Below are positions 12,501-20,397 of a stretch of 64,000 bases of DNA, in pieces. Position 1 is the first letter of the stretch. The number at the start of each line of letters is the position of its first letter. Both the position numbers and the translations under genes were made by a program. The stretch lies in NCBI RefSeq assembly GCF_905404315.1, contig NC_066297.1:4526001-4590000 (forward strand), given 5' to 3'. The notes under the pieces were generated by a model, which was not told the DNA's origin, searched no databases, and was given only the letters and a program-made list of their open reading frames with translations. The DNA is from Leptidea sinapis (Eukaryota > Arthropoda > Insecta > Lepidoptera > Pieridae).

Positions 12501-15500
12501 CTCTCCTATACCTACTCTTCTCATAACTATCTCTATTTCACTTATTGCAATGAGTTCGGAGAAAAATAAGATAGCCAGCAAGCTTAAAAGAAGGCGGTAA
12601 GAGCACGAGTACAGTCCTTGATGACTGAATACTGTGTAGTTATCTATCAGTAATCTGTATATTTTGGGTATCTGTATATTTAGGTATATTTTGCGGCACG
12701 TAGAGTTTATAGCCAGTCAGATAAGTAGTCGAAGACTTTACGTCTCGATCATTCACTCAGAATTCCTTCAAGTTTCGAAGACTGTCGGGAATTTCAAAAT
12801 TTCAAATTCAAATAATCTTATCAATTATTGGAAGTCTACTACCCATTCGAACAAAATATGACTCAGGCCTGACAATTATGGGCACTCCTGGGCCCAAGTT
12901 TTGTAGCATAAAATTTCATGGCAAGAAACATCAATTTGACGAAATTGCCTGGCATCGAAAGTTTTCCAAGTCTCATCGTAAAAATTTTTTTTGTAACGTT
13001 TACCACAGAATCCTTTTTAATTGTTTTATGAATTCATGAAGTCCTATTTCAAAAGTAATTATATACTTCACCCTACGAATAACTTGCTAGCTCGTACAAG
13101 CCAGTGAACGCATGTACAAGCCGAACACTAGGTTTGCCTATCAGACCAGCGTGCAGATAGAAAAATACATTCAAGAAACGAAAGGGTCTTGCCTAATTTC
13201 TGATAGTTTTACTCCACTAAGATAAAGGCCTCCTATGGACTGGACCGCCCAGGATGAAGACCACATTGGTGATCATCATCAGCCAGAAGATGTCCACTGC
13301 TGGACAAAGGCCTTCTCCAAAGATCTCTAACGTATTCCGGCGATCTTGACCAGATCGTCTGTCTATCTTGTAGGGGGCCTACCAACACTTCGTATTCCGG
13401 TATGTGGTCGTCATTCGAGAACATTTCTGCCCCAAGCCCGGTGGCAAGGAAACTCCGAGCATAGCCCTCTCCATCGACCTCTGAGCGACCATGAGCATTC
13501 TCATCAAGACCATAGCGACCACGTCTGCATACCATAAGTCATCACTGGCAACACACATTGGTGACCAACGAGCACATAATTATTCTAGAAGCTATTTATA
13601 TCTATGCTAGCAGGTTGTAATATAACTCTATTCAAAATCTTCAGTGTGGAAGTGATTGATTGATGTTTGCCGATAATTTTAAGTTGTTCTCAATTGCATT
13701 TTTAGGTACAGATTTTCACTTAGGGATTTGATAATATTAGGCAATACAGGAATCAGGAAGGAAATAGCTTTCATTCCTACCACTGCTACCCTAAACTCAC
13801 CTCGAGAGAAACTGCTGGTGTAGTCGATGTTACCTGAAATCAAATATTATGTAGATATATTGATTCCATTGCTACAAAAGTGAAGTATAGGAAAAGTTAA
13901 GCGAAAAAGAAGAAAATAAAATTATTAACTGTTTTTATTTATAACGGATTTACTGTCGCTTAATTTGTGTTGGTACCGACAAGTTTCAGACCAATCGGAG
14001 ATTTCTCATCGAGGGGAGTGTTATGTGTTCGTGGCCGTCTAGCATTGCCCATAATCAACTTGCATGATAGAAAAACTTAAAACGATTTTTGAAAATTTGT
14101 CTAACAGACAACCGATCAAGGAGATCGATGTTTTACGCTACTATTCTCTTAATTTCACAATGGTAAAAATATACACTTGAGCATGGATTACATACAATTC
14201 GGCTAGAATATGGATCTCACATTTCTTGTATATCCTACGCGAGAAGAATTGACAAGCATCCAATGGAACAGTTTAAGGCTGAAAATTTAAAACTTTACTT
14301 ACATCATCTCCCTCTTTTTTCTCCTATAAAATTAATATTTAATTACTCCTCATACTACAAGATACTACTATAATAATATACCTACCGTTTTAACTACAGT
14401 GCATTTTACGTTCTAAGATGACGCCACCAGTAGAGGAAAAACAAGCTGATATTAAATTATCACTACCGCTCACACTTACGTAGCCTTATTGCCGTTTAGG
14501 AATGTGCAGGAGCTTCATTTGAAGATACCTATAATAAATTGTCCTGAAAACATCTAGCAAGGAAGAACTCATCACATTTTCTATGGACGTGGAAAAAAGT
14601 TCCTCGAAAACGGCACTGTGCAGGCACAACAATAATTCAGATGGTGAGGATATTATCCAGGTTTGTGGCGTTCGAGCGATGAGTTTTGAGGCAGAGATAA
14701 GGACAAACAGCTTTCGTAAAACATTTTATGACTACTGGCAAAGAAAACGACAATGACAAAGAAACTGACCATGAAATCAAGACCAGAATTGAAATGGCTT
14801 GAAGCACCTTTAGGAAAATGAATAAAGCACTTTGCAATCGCTTTTCTCTTATGATTTCCTTGCACACACGTTTACTGTGCTGTTACATCTAGCCCATATG
14901 GAAGTGAGGCGTGGACTTTTAAAAAAGACCTCAGGGAACGTATATAATAGCTTTCGAAATGTGACTTACCAGGTCACGAATATGGAAGTTCTTCGCCCAG
15001 TCAATCAAAAACGCGAATTCATGCAACCATCAAGATAAGGCAAGTCGCATATTTGGGGCACGTTCTTAGGCACCAGAGTAACAAACTCCCAATACTCATC
15101 ATGATAGGAAAAGTTCCGAAAGAAGAGGCGTAGCTCACAGAAAATGTCTTGGCCGTGCAACATCCGAGAGTAGATAAGAATTGCGAGTGCGAGAACCATT
15201 CCGCCTCGCGAACAAAAAGTTGAAATTACAAAGCTGACTGCCAACCTTCGTTATAATTTCGTTGCCAAGCTTCGTAATTAAAGTGTTCTTCGTTAGATCC
15301 TTCGTTGGAGAGGAAAGCGAAAAAAACACTTGTAGCTGGAAGCTCAAATCTTGCTTAATCATGGCAAAAAGACAAATTTGAACAGACTGTTTAAGTGTCC
15401 AGAAATGTGTCGTATACTAATGATACTTAAAACGAGCGTTAAAACACAGAACCATAACGATAAAAACACTAAAATTAAAACGCGTTCCAATTTGACAGGA

Positions 15501-16195
15501 GACTAATGGACACTAAATTGTCACTTTAGGTTTTTATGGGAGAATAGTTATCTCACATTCACACAGGATTCATCTATTACGGTAGTATACTAAGTTTATG
15601 ATGTAAAGCCAATGAAAGCTAAGCATATTACTAAGAATATGTGGTATAACAGTTTGATCGGTGGTTCAGCGGGGTCTATTCTTCAGTGGTGGACGCGTAT
15701 ATCCCCTAACTCTGCACCGTGCGGTTGGGCTTTAGTTGCATTCAGCACGTAGATTAATAACATACCTTAGTAGAATGAAAACTTATGATAACAAATGTTT
15801 TATTAAAAAATGGCTCTCTCGTAAATCTTACTCTACAGATCCAAGTTATCGGACAGCCTGGGACTAGATTATGATTATTTTATAACAATAACATGGACAA
15901 TACAATATTATAATTATATTTTTTTAAAAGGTGCGCATAATGGGATGCTGGGAGAGTTTCTTGCGCCGCTTCTCTCCCTCAGAGCGGCATTTGTTTCCGA
16001 AGCGGTAGTAGTATTACAAATGATATGAAAAATGATTCTAAAGGAATCAATAATTTTGAGTAAATAGATGTCTTTTATGCCATAAATTTTTTATTTGAAA
16101 ATTCATATTTTTGCGCAATTGTAAAGTTGTATCAAGTATAAGCTTGTATCATAGTAATAATATTAGTGAGCACTTACCGCCGGCGGGTCCTCGGG
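586..16195 (-). CDS. Micro-exon gene, Thr/Pro/Glu-rich product, function unknown
   Basis: At least 14 tiny exons can be read on the minus strand, each between a pyrimidine-rich tract ending in AG and a GTAAGT/GTGAGT/GTTAGT donor. In transcript order the lengths are 18, 21, 33, 24, 21, 33, 24, 21, 33, 21, 36, 45, 15 and 9 nt (354 nt, 118 codons over 15.6 kb). Every length is a multiple of three. Phase 0 is open in all of them; phase 1 puts a stop in the 33 nt exons and phase 2 one in the 21 nt exons. The peptides are rich in Thr, Pro, Glu, Asp, Gly and Lys, as in a disordered linker or mucin-like stalk. No start, signal peptide, folded domain or stop was found, so the ends are unknown and may lie at 16.2-20.4 kb and left of the window. 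The exon recurrence (21 then 33-36 nt) shows growth by duplication. Alternatives are a PEVK-type muscle linker, a junctin/ASPH-type charged region, or a schistosome-like micro-exon gene. Seen: splice sites and frames. Inferred: that they form one gene. Confidence 0.6.
1111..1116 (-). CDS. Possible 6 nt micro-exon (I-A)
   Basis: ATTGCG lies between a T-rich tract ending GGTTTCAG and the donor GTAAATACC. It fits the phase-0 series, but six bases between plausible splice sites can arise by chance. Confidence 0.2.
1522..1527 (-). CDS. Possible 6 nt micro-exon (M-T)
   Basis: ATGACG lies between a tract ending TTTGTTTGCAG and the donor GTAAATAT. Same layout and caution as the candidate at 1111-1116. 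Confidence 0.2.
1716..1920 (-). repeat. Truncated TTAA-type MITE, inverted copy
   Basis: The segment with CTCTCGCACAAGATCGCC is the reverse of the 3' half of the MITEs at 6667-7054 and 35349-35726. The outer TTAAGGC end has been replaced by unrelated sequence at about 1715. The inner limit is approximate. Confidence 0.6.
2207..2535 (+). repeat. Family D dispersed repeat (ACTAGCTGACCC type)
   Basis: It starts ACTAGCTGACCCAGCAAACG and runs through a block with a motif like CATTTAGGGGGATGAAAAAT to a CGGTCGAACTCC end. This layout recurs at 27.1-27.5 and 34.8-35.2 kb. It looks like the remains of a widespread retroelement; its class was not determined. Confidence 0.7.
2627..2641 (-). CDS. Micro-exon, 15 nt (A-E-V-V-T)
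   Basis: The acceptor is a poly-T tract ending TTTGTACAG and the donor is GTAAGTTTTC. It shares its first eight bases with the 9 nt exon at 586-594. Confidence 0.55.
2822..2925 (+). repeat. Family E dispersed repeat, ~100 bp
   Basis: It starts TTGGATGCATCAACC and ends near a TAATTGCAT motif. A second copy is at 59580-59690 in the same orientation. Class unknown. Confidence 0.6.
2922..3090 (+). repeat. Family D variant (CTAGCTGACCCGACAGACG start)
   Basis: The start differs from the 2207 copy (GACAGACG in place of CAGCAAACG) and matches the element at 23095. The part with TTACATCGTCTCAAA recurs at 16.33-16.44 kb. The 3' limit is approximate. Confidence 0.55.
3582..3885 (+). repeat. Family A hairpin repeat, near full length
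   Basis: The head GGGAGGCTCCTTTGC and the tail CATAAAAAAA are both present. A short inverted fragment of the same family follows at 3893-3935. Small reading frames across it are repeat sequence, not genes. Confidence 0.85.
4465..4916. repeat. Minisatellite, 7 units of 64-65 bp
   Basis: Units start with TGTTCATCCGAGGCAG or its TGTTCGTCC variant at 4465, 4529, 4594, 4659, 4723, 4787 and 4852. Unit length is 64 when the inner motif is GCTCCACAC and 65 when it is GCCACCACAC. Degenerate units continue to about 5040. It lies between two micro-exons, and several minus-strand frames are open across it because the unit lacks stops. Confidence 0.95.
5061..5105 (-). CDS. Micro-exon, 45 nt, longest of the series
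   Basis: The acceptor is TATATTTTTCAG and the donor is GTAAGTTGC. Phase 0 reads GGNGTSETPGEGSEN, rich in Gly, Ser, Thr and Glu. It starts with two glycines like the 24 nt exons (GGDSKPAD), so it may be a lengthened relative of that module. Confidence 0.65.
5598..5806 (-). repeat. Family A hairpin repeat, internal deletion
   Basis: Inverted copy: A-tail on the left, GAGGCTCC-type head at about 5800. About 100 bases between the GGCGCC half-stem and the head are missing, which removes the first hairpin. Confidence 0.8.
5882..5917 (-). CDS. Micro-exon, 36 nt (GALTTPSADPTG)
   Basis: The acceptor is CTTTTTCAG and the donor is GTAAGTTTTC. The TTP core and Ala/Ser-rich end match the 33 nt exons (TTPAVS), and it follows a 21 nt exon as they do, so it is the most diverged member of that class. 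The frame stays open past the donor for some distance, so a longer exon form is possible. Confidence 0.65.
6190..6425 (-). repeat. Family B SINE, degraded copy
   Basis: The body (GACACACTTTTTATACAAAT, GCCTGTGTTATGGGTTACAA) is the reverse of the SINE body at 55.1-55.3 kb. The tRNA-like head is no longer recognisable. Confidence 0.65.
6481..6501 (-). CDS. Micro-exon, 21 nt (EHKDEGN)
   Basis: The acceptor is ACCATTACAG and the donor is GTAAGTTGAC. It matches the 21 nt exons reading EKKEGDD in length, charge pattern and position before a 33-36 nt TTP exon, so it is an older copy of that module. Confidence 0.65.
6667..7054 (+). mobile_element. piggyBac-like MITE, 388 bp, TTAA target duplication
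   Basis: Flanked by TTAA at 6663-6666 and 7055-7058. Its ends start GGCCGCTATTCC and finish CCCCAGCC, so the true inverted terminus is only a few bases. A copy with the same ends and TTAA flanks is at 35349-35726. No coding sequence was seen; the TTAA flanks are the basis for the piggyBac-type call. Confidence 0.65.
7492..7827 (+). repeat. Family A hairpin repeat with ~30 bp insertion
   Basis: Full-length plus copy from GGGAGGCTCC to a run of A. The stretch AGATTTTTAAGCTTAATATT near 7670 is an insertion absent from other copies. Confidence 0.8.
8242..8274 (-). CDS. Micro-exon, 33 nt (GTATTPAVSAE)
   Basis: The acceptor is TTTGATTTCAG and the donor is GTTAGTTAAAG. It is a diverged paralog of the 33 nt exons at 11410 and 13801, changed at four of eleven residues at most, and its reading frame is kept. 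Confidence 0.7.
8944..8964 (-). CDS. Micro-exon, 21 nt (EKKEGDD)
   Basis: The acceptor is GATTTTACAG and the donor is GTAAGTAAAG. The exon bases equal those at 11913 and 14303 although the surrounding intron has diverged, which hints at constraint on the exon. Confidence 0.7.
9233..9262 (-). pseudogene. Decayed relative of the 24 nt micro-exon
   Basis: On the minus strand CTATTCGGAGGGTGGAGA resembles the acceptor and first bases of the 24 nt exons (CTATTCCCAG then GGTGGAGA). The CAG acceptor is changed and the donor is absent, so it would not be spliced as an exon. Confidence 0.45.
9270..9554 (+). mobile_element. LINE 3' end fragment (jockey-like reverse transcriptase tail)
   Basis: One frame reads the C-terminal block with LWNQLPAAVFPNRYD, then a stop and GTFKKRSYSHL, followed by a 3' UTR ending in ATAAAAAAAT. 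The LWN-LP-AVFP-RYD pattern is typical of insect non-LTR elements. The stop shows decay. Confidence 0.8.
9865..9888 (-). CDS. Micro-exon, 24 nt (GGDSKPAD), copy 1
   Basis: The acceptor is TTCTATTCCCAG and the donor is GTAAGTATTC. Identical in exon sequence to 12255-12278; the acceptor differs by one pyrimidine. Confidence 0.65.
10842..11144 (-). mobile_element. LINE C-terminal fragment, copy 1
   Basis: Frames on the minus strand hold pieces like SVGRPPTR, TDDLVKIAG and EKAFVQQWTSSG, the tail of an insect non-LTR retrotransposon. They are split by stops and frameshifts. It was present before the duplication, since 13233-13535 has it too. Confidence 0.75.
11410..11442 (-). CDS. Micro-exon, 33 nt (VTSTTPAVSLE), copy 1
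   Basis: The acceptor is TTTGATTTCAG and the donor is GTGAGTTAAG. Phase 1 would start with TAA, so only phases 0 and 2 are usable here, which helps fix the phase of the gene. Confidence 0.7.
11913..11933 (-). CDS. Micro-exon, 21 nt (EKKEGDD), copy 1
   Basis: The acceptor is TTTTATAG (TAG in place of the CAG of the older copy at 8944) and the donor is GTAAGTAAAG. Phase 2 gives TGA inside the exon, leaving phase 0 as the only common phase. Confidence 0.7.
12255..12278 (-). CDS. Micro-exon, 24 nt (GGDSKPAD), copy 2
   Basis: The acceptor is TTCTATTCTCAG and the donor is GTAAGTATTC. Exon bases match copy 1. Confidence 0.65.
13233..13535 (-). mobile_element. LINE C-terminal fragment, copy 2
   Basis: Duplicate of 10842-11144 with a single residue change in the longest frame (Ser to Asn). 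Not a host gene. Confidence 0.75.
13801..13833 (-). CDS. Micro-exon, 33 nt (VTSTTPAVSLE), copy 2
   Basis: The exon is unchanged relative to 11410-11442. The flanking donor context reads GTGAGTTTAG in place of GTGAGTTAAG. Confidence 0.7.
14303..14323 (-). CDS. Micro-exon, 21 nt (EKKEGDD), copy 2
   Basis: Same exon and splice sites as 11913-11933. It is the second exon in transcript order among those found. No intact 24 nt exon lies upstream of it, unlike the next two modules. Confidence 0.7.
15010..15240 (+). mobile_element. LINE fragment (YLGHVLR block)
   Basis: One frame reads YLGHVLRHQSNKLP then MIGKVPKEE before a stop. This is like the end of an insect jockey/RTE-type polymerase frame. 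It is degraded, and the antisense frames here are its shadow. Confidence 0.65.
15868..16090 (+). repeat. LINE 3' UTR-like dispersed repeat
   Basis: Contains GAGTTTCTTGCGCCGCTTCT and TTTCCGAAGCGGTAGTAG, a block I associate with 3' ends of lepidopteran non-LTR elements. A related block is at 62740-62842. No frame is kept. Confidence 0.5.
16178..16195 (-). CDS. Micro-exon, 18 nt (PEDPPA), first of the series found
   Basis: The acceptor is TTATTTTTCAG and the donor is GTAAGTGCTC. GC-rich against its AT-rich surroundings. No exon upstream of it could be identified before UFC1. Confidence 0.6.
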
Positions 16196-16329
16196 CTGAA
16201 AAATAACAAAATTTAATAGGTACGCTCCCCTTATTAATCTTTAAGTTCTTACACTATATAAAGCGAGACTTAAGAAGATAATGCAACAATCCAGAGAATG
16301 TCAGACGTCCTCCCCGTTATTAAAGTGAA

Positions 16330-16680
16330 ACTTATATTACATCGCTTCAAATTTTATCGTCCATCTGTCGCATGTCGCATTACAATAGGCCGCGGAGTAG
16401 AGGTGAAGTGGAATCATTACTAGTTCAACTACTGCTTTCAAGTCGGGTTGGCCGAGTTACATAATACACCAGATTGAAGCTCGTTTTTATGGTTTTTGTG
16501 GCAATAAGCAAGGCACATAGTTCGATGGACAGATGGCCGTTGGGGCAGTAAAGTCCTTGAATGGCGACCACATATCGGAAGACACAGTGTTAGCCAAGAT
16601 AAAGACCGATCGTCGTGTAGATCTTTGGGGGAGGTATTTGTCCAGCAGTGGACGTCTTCCGGCTGATGATGAAGCTCGTT
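16330..16680 (+). mobile_element. Repeat debris with LINE C-terminal fragment
   Basis: 16330-16440 matches part of the repeat at 2.96-3.09 kb. 16480-16680 reads like DGRWGSKVLEWRPH and EVFVQQWTSSG, a LINE tail related to those at 10.8 and 50.9 kb. Broken by frameshifts. Confidence 0.65.
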
Positions 16681-16739
16681 TTTTATTACATTACATATTT
16701 TAATTTTATGAATAAGTAAATCATAATATATCAATTTGT

Positions 16740-18393
16740 TTTCTTTCGATTATTATGCTGCTTTGAAACATAATAATAATATTTAACTATGTGGTATAAT
16801 AATATTTTCATTGGTTGTACGTAATATTATCATCTTTATTGCAATATTGTTCATTCTACTAACTTAAAATAGCACGAGGGATGTTTTTGTTTTGATAAAT
16901 ATCGTATAACGCTGTAACTTTGCCAACTTTGTACAAATTTGCCTATTTCATTTCAATTACGATATTTCGTGTTTGTTACTTTTTTCTCGTTTTCTACCAT
17001 TCTGTAATAACTAATAGTTATTAGGACAACGTATTTTTTTATTTTATCATGGTAACTCCATTGATCAGTCGGTTGTGCGACAAAGACCGATTATAGGTAT
17101 GTATCGAGTTATCCGTCTAGGCAAAGTTGTAAAAAACGCAACGTTTTTGTGTACTGGTAATTCAGAAAAATAACACGAATGAAAAAAATTGAGTTCTACC
17201 TCGCAAGCCATAAGGTTTGTTTTTCATTTAAAGGTCATTTAGAGCTGTAATATTAAAAGGACGCGAGATACCAACAAAAAACGTCAAAATCCAGGCAACT
17301 TTGCCTGGATTCTACGGTACGCAGCATTTTACGGTACGTTTACAAAAAATCGCTGCGTTTACGATGAAAGATATAAGTACTATAATTGTTTGTATCTATG
17401 AATGTGGCAGCAATGGAATATCAACTAATATGGTTACACTCATGAAAGCGGATGAAGTCGCTGGTAAAATTGGTCAGTTATTATTCTAGTCGCATATCTA
17501 CTGTAAATATGATACAAACCCTCAAATCTCCTCGAGTCCACAGCATTGTAAACATAAGCATACAAAGACAGTATGATGACGTTCTGGAAAAAATTGGTAT
17601 GAAATAGTGGGGGCATAAAATATTTATTAGATACAAGCTTATAAATAAAAAATGATAGATACCTAACACCACAACACCCAGCTCTATGGAACGAATTGTC
17701 AAATTCTAAGATTGATTCGCATACTAAGTGTTCCTTACCATCGTAGCTACAAAGTTTAACACTAATATTGACATACTCTTACAATGCCCTAAGCCGCCTT
17801 TTACGACACCCTTGGGCCTGGAACTTCCCTTTTATTTTTATGGCCCGGGGAAGCACAGAATGTATCTAAATATAATAATCTGTTCTTATTTCTGTACATT
17901 TCAACCCTCTTCGTGTGAACCTCGTAGAACCAGGTAAACAGAAATTCCCTTCTATGGCCTTTTGTACGAATGTACCTACAACCTTACATACTCTCATAAT
18001 TTTAATAAGTACTTGGTCGTGGACTACTACCACACTTTCGCCTCCTATTGTGAAGGCAATCTTCTATCATGCATCTTCTATGACCTTCAATATTAGCGTA
18101 AATACCTTTTCATTTTATCCACGAACTCTCACAAACCAAACCAGTCAGAAACGTATTTACACAAGTTGATAACAGATTCGCTTTCACAATTTTATTATTG
18201 CAATAATATTTTATCAGTAGCTGTTTCATTTCATGAATCACCTTTTATATATTTAAACTAGTTTAAATCTGTGAAGTTATGGGCAGTTTTTCATTGATAT
18301 TTTTGCTCCATTTTCATAAGACAAAAAGTCTACTGTTGGAACACATCCCATTATAAGCGTTCTCTTGCGGCGTTTACCTGGTCTTCGGTCCAG
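16740..18393. other. AT-rich stretch without a recognised gene
   Basis: Short open frames on both strands show no family resemblance. A perfect 11 bp stem with a 2-base loop lies at 17288-17311. The 5' end of the micro-exon gene could be hidden here, but no convincing start exon was found. Confidence 0.5.
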
Positions 18394-18770
18394 TTTGTGG
18401 GATGCGCGACACTCCGCCTTCTGGTAATTGACTGTCAGTTCAGAACCTTACTTGCCCATTTGCTGTCTCTCAAGATTGTTAAATCTTCAGGCCACGTCTA
18501 TTACCTTGGGTAAATTGTGGATTTTCTCATTTCTGACTGGATCTCAAACTGAGACTCCGTTCAAAGCCCTCACCATTCGCGGTTTGTGGGATGCGCGATA
18601 CTCCGTCTTCTGATAGTTGACGGTCAGTTCAGAACCTTACATGCCTATTTGCTGTCTCTCAAGATTGTTAAATCTTCAGGCCACGTCTATTACCTTGGGT
18701 ATAGTGTGGATTTTCTCATTTCTGACTGGATCTCACAATGTGACTGCAAAGCCCCCGCCATTCGCGTTTT
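18394..18770. repeat. Tandem duplication, two units of 189 bp
   Basis: Both units start TTTGTGGGATGCGCGA (18394 and 18583) and share most positions. Overlapping plus-strand frames repeat the same peptide pieces and are not thought to be genes. The origin of the unit is unknown. Confidence 0.9.
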
Positions 18771-19534
18771 GTGTGACCTTAAGCTTCTTTCTTATAAGAA
18801 TCGTATTGAGTGGCCACGTTTCTGTGTCGTAATTCATCAATGATAATCTGACACTTAGGTAGGTATTGCTGACTAAAAGACGTTTACGTGGTAGATGAAG
18901 TATAATATATGTGTAGGTACATGTGTGCGATGAGTTAGTAATAAAGTAACATTGGTATAAAATAGTTTTATTATTTTACACCTCACCATGTCTCAGGAGT
19001 AGGTACTTATGTCGTCCTTTTCCTGTCCACATGCGTTTACTCCGAACGCTCCTGCCAACACGCAAGACAGTGTCCCATCTGCAACCAATCCGCGTTCCGC
19101 GTGCGTACGGCAAGTGTGATAGGAAATACACGTACTAAATAATAGGATGCGGGTGGTCGGCACGCGGATAACACACATGACAGGAAAATAGCCCTAAGTA
19201 AACTGCGTATTTATTTTTAATTATTAATATTTGATAGACAATTATGAATCCTATTTGGCGAAAGCATAATACTACTCCTTTCTTATTAATAATCACACTA
19301 TATGAGCCTTTATTCAGGCAAGATAAAAATTGTATTTTACTAAAACTAGAATATTTGTAATCTCTCAACAACCTATTGGCCTGTTGTTGGCAAAGGCCTC
19401 CTCCAATTGCCTCCATAATGTCTAACCTCCGCATTTCTAGTCCATGTGCCACCTGCCACAGTTCGTATTTCATCCACCCACCTTTGGAAATGTCTACCTC
19501 TTTTCCTTTTCATGTGACCTGTGCACCACCAATG

Positions 19535-19784
19535 GCCAGGCTAGATTATGGGTACCACAACGGCGCCTATTTCTGCCGTGAAGCAGTAATGTGTTTCGTT
19601 CTGAAGTACGCCGTAACTAGAGAAATGACTGGGCAAATGAGACTTAACATTTTATGTCTCAAGGGGACGAGCGCAAATGTAAGGCCGCTTAGAAATTTTG
19701 GCTCTTTCAAGAATTCTGAGCAGCACTGCATTATAATGGGCAAGGCGTATCAATTACCATCAGCTGAACTTACCGGCTCGCAAG
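19535..19784 (+). repeat. Family A hairpin repeat, head missing
   Basis: Begins at GGCTAGATTATGGGTACCAC, inside the head, and runs to the CAGCTGAAC block; the A-tail is lost. The frame at 19376-19792 is formed by this repeat. Confidence 0.8.
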
Positions 19785-20397
19785 TTTCATGATAGTTATA
19801 GATACATCTTTGGTTCCTGTTTGTTTTATATGATTAAAATTTTTATTCTAGCTGAAAGTTTCTTCCCCGTCATGCTTCTATTCATTCATTTATGCCTTGT
19901 GCAAATCTCTAGTTTCTTACTGCATTGACACATGGGGAGGTGCTGGAAAAACTCAGTTGATAACGGTATACACATAACAGAAAGAAATCAAAGAGCCATT
20001 TCTTTTCATTCATCCTCTCCTACTTTTAAAAGATAATCTATGGAAAAAATTTAGTAATTTATATCAAAATAATAACAAAATTCTATAGAAAAAAGAACAT
20101 TTAGAAGTATGCAACTAGTTTGAACAACAATCATGCAACAAGGGTTATCTTTTAGAAATAAGTATTTCTCAACCTTGCCAAACATCCATCTAACATTATC
20201 TATTTTATATGATCGTTAGAGGACAGATTTATCTTCAGATGGTCAATGATTACGTATATAAAGTTCCTGAGACACATAACCATCTTAAGAACATATTGCT
20301 TGTATTGTCACTTCATATAAATTAAAAAAAAAGTCATTTAATGGGAAATAAAACCTCTCCGTATGTACAAAATTATATTACACATATTATACAAACA

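Larger units (their letters stand above)
12158..14548. repeat. Tandem segmental duplication, copy 2 (~2.39 kb)
   Basis: Direct copy of 9767-12157. The junction near 12157 joins ATAATAAATTATCCTG to TTTACCCTAATGCAC. At the right end the sequence continues into material matching 9180-9240, as expected if copy 2 keeps the ancestral right flank. Confidence 0.97.

Noticed and set aside
18455..18665. 11 nt micro-exon candidates in the 189 bp duplication
   Set aside because: Not a multiple of three, weak acceptor, and inside a repeat unit of unrelated origin.
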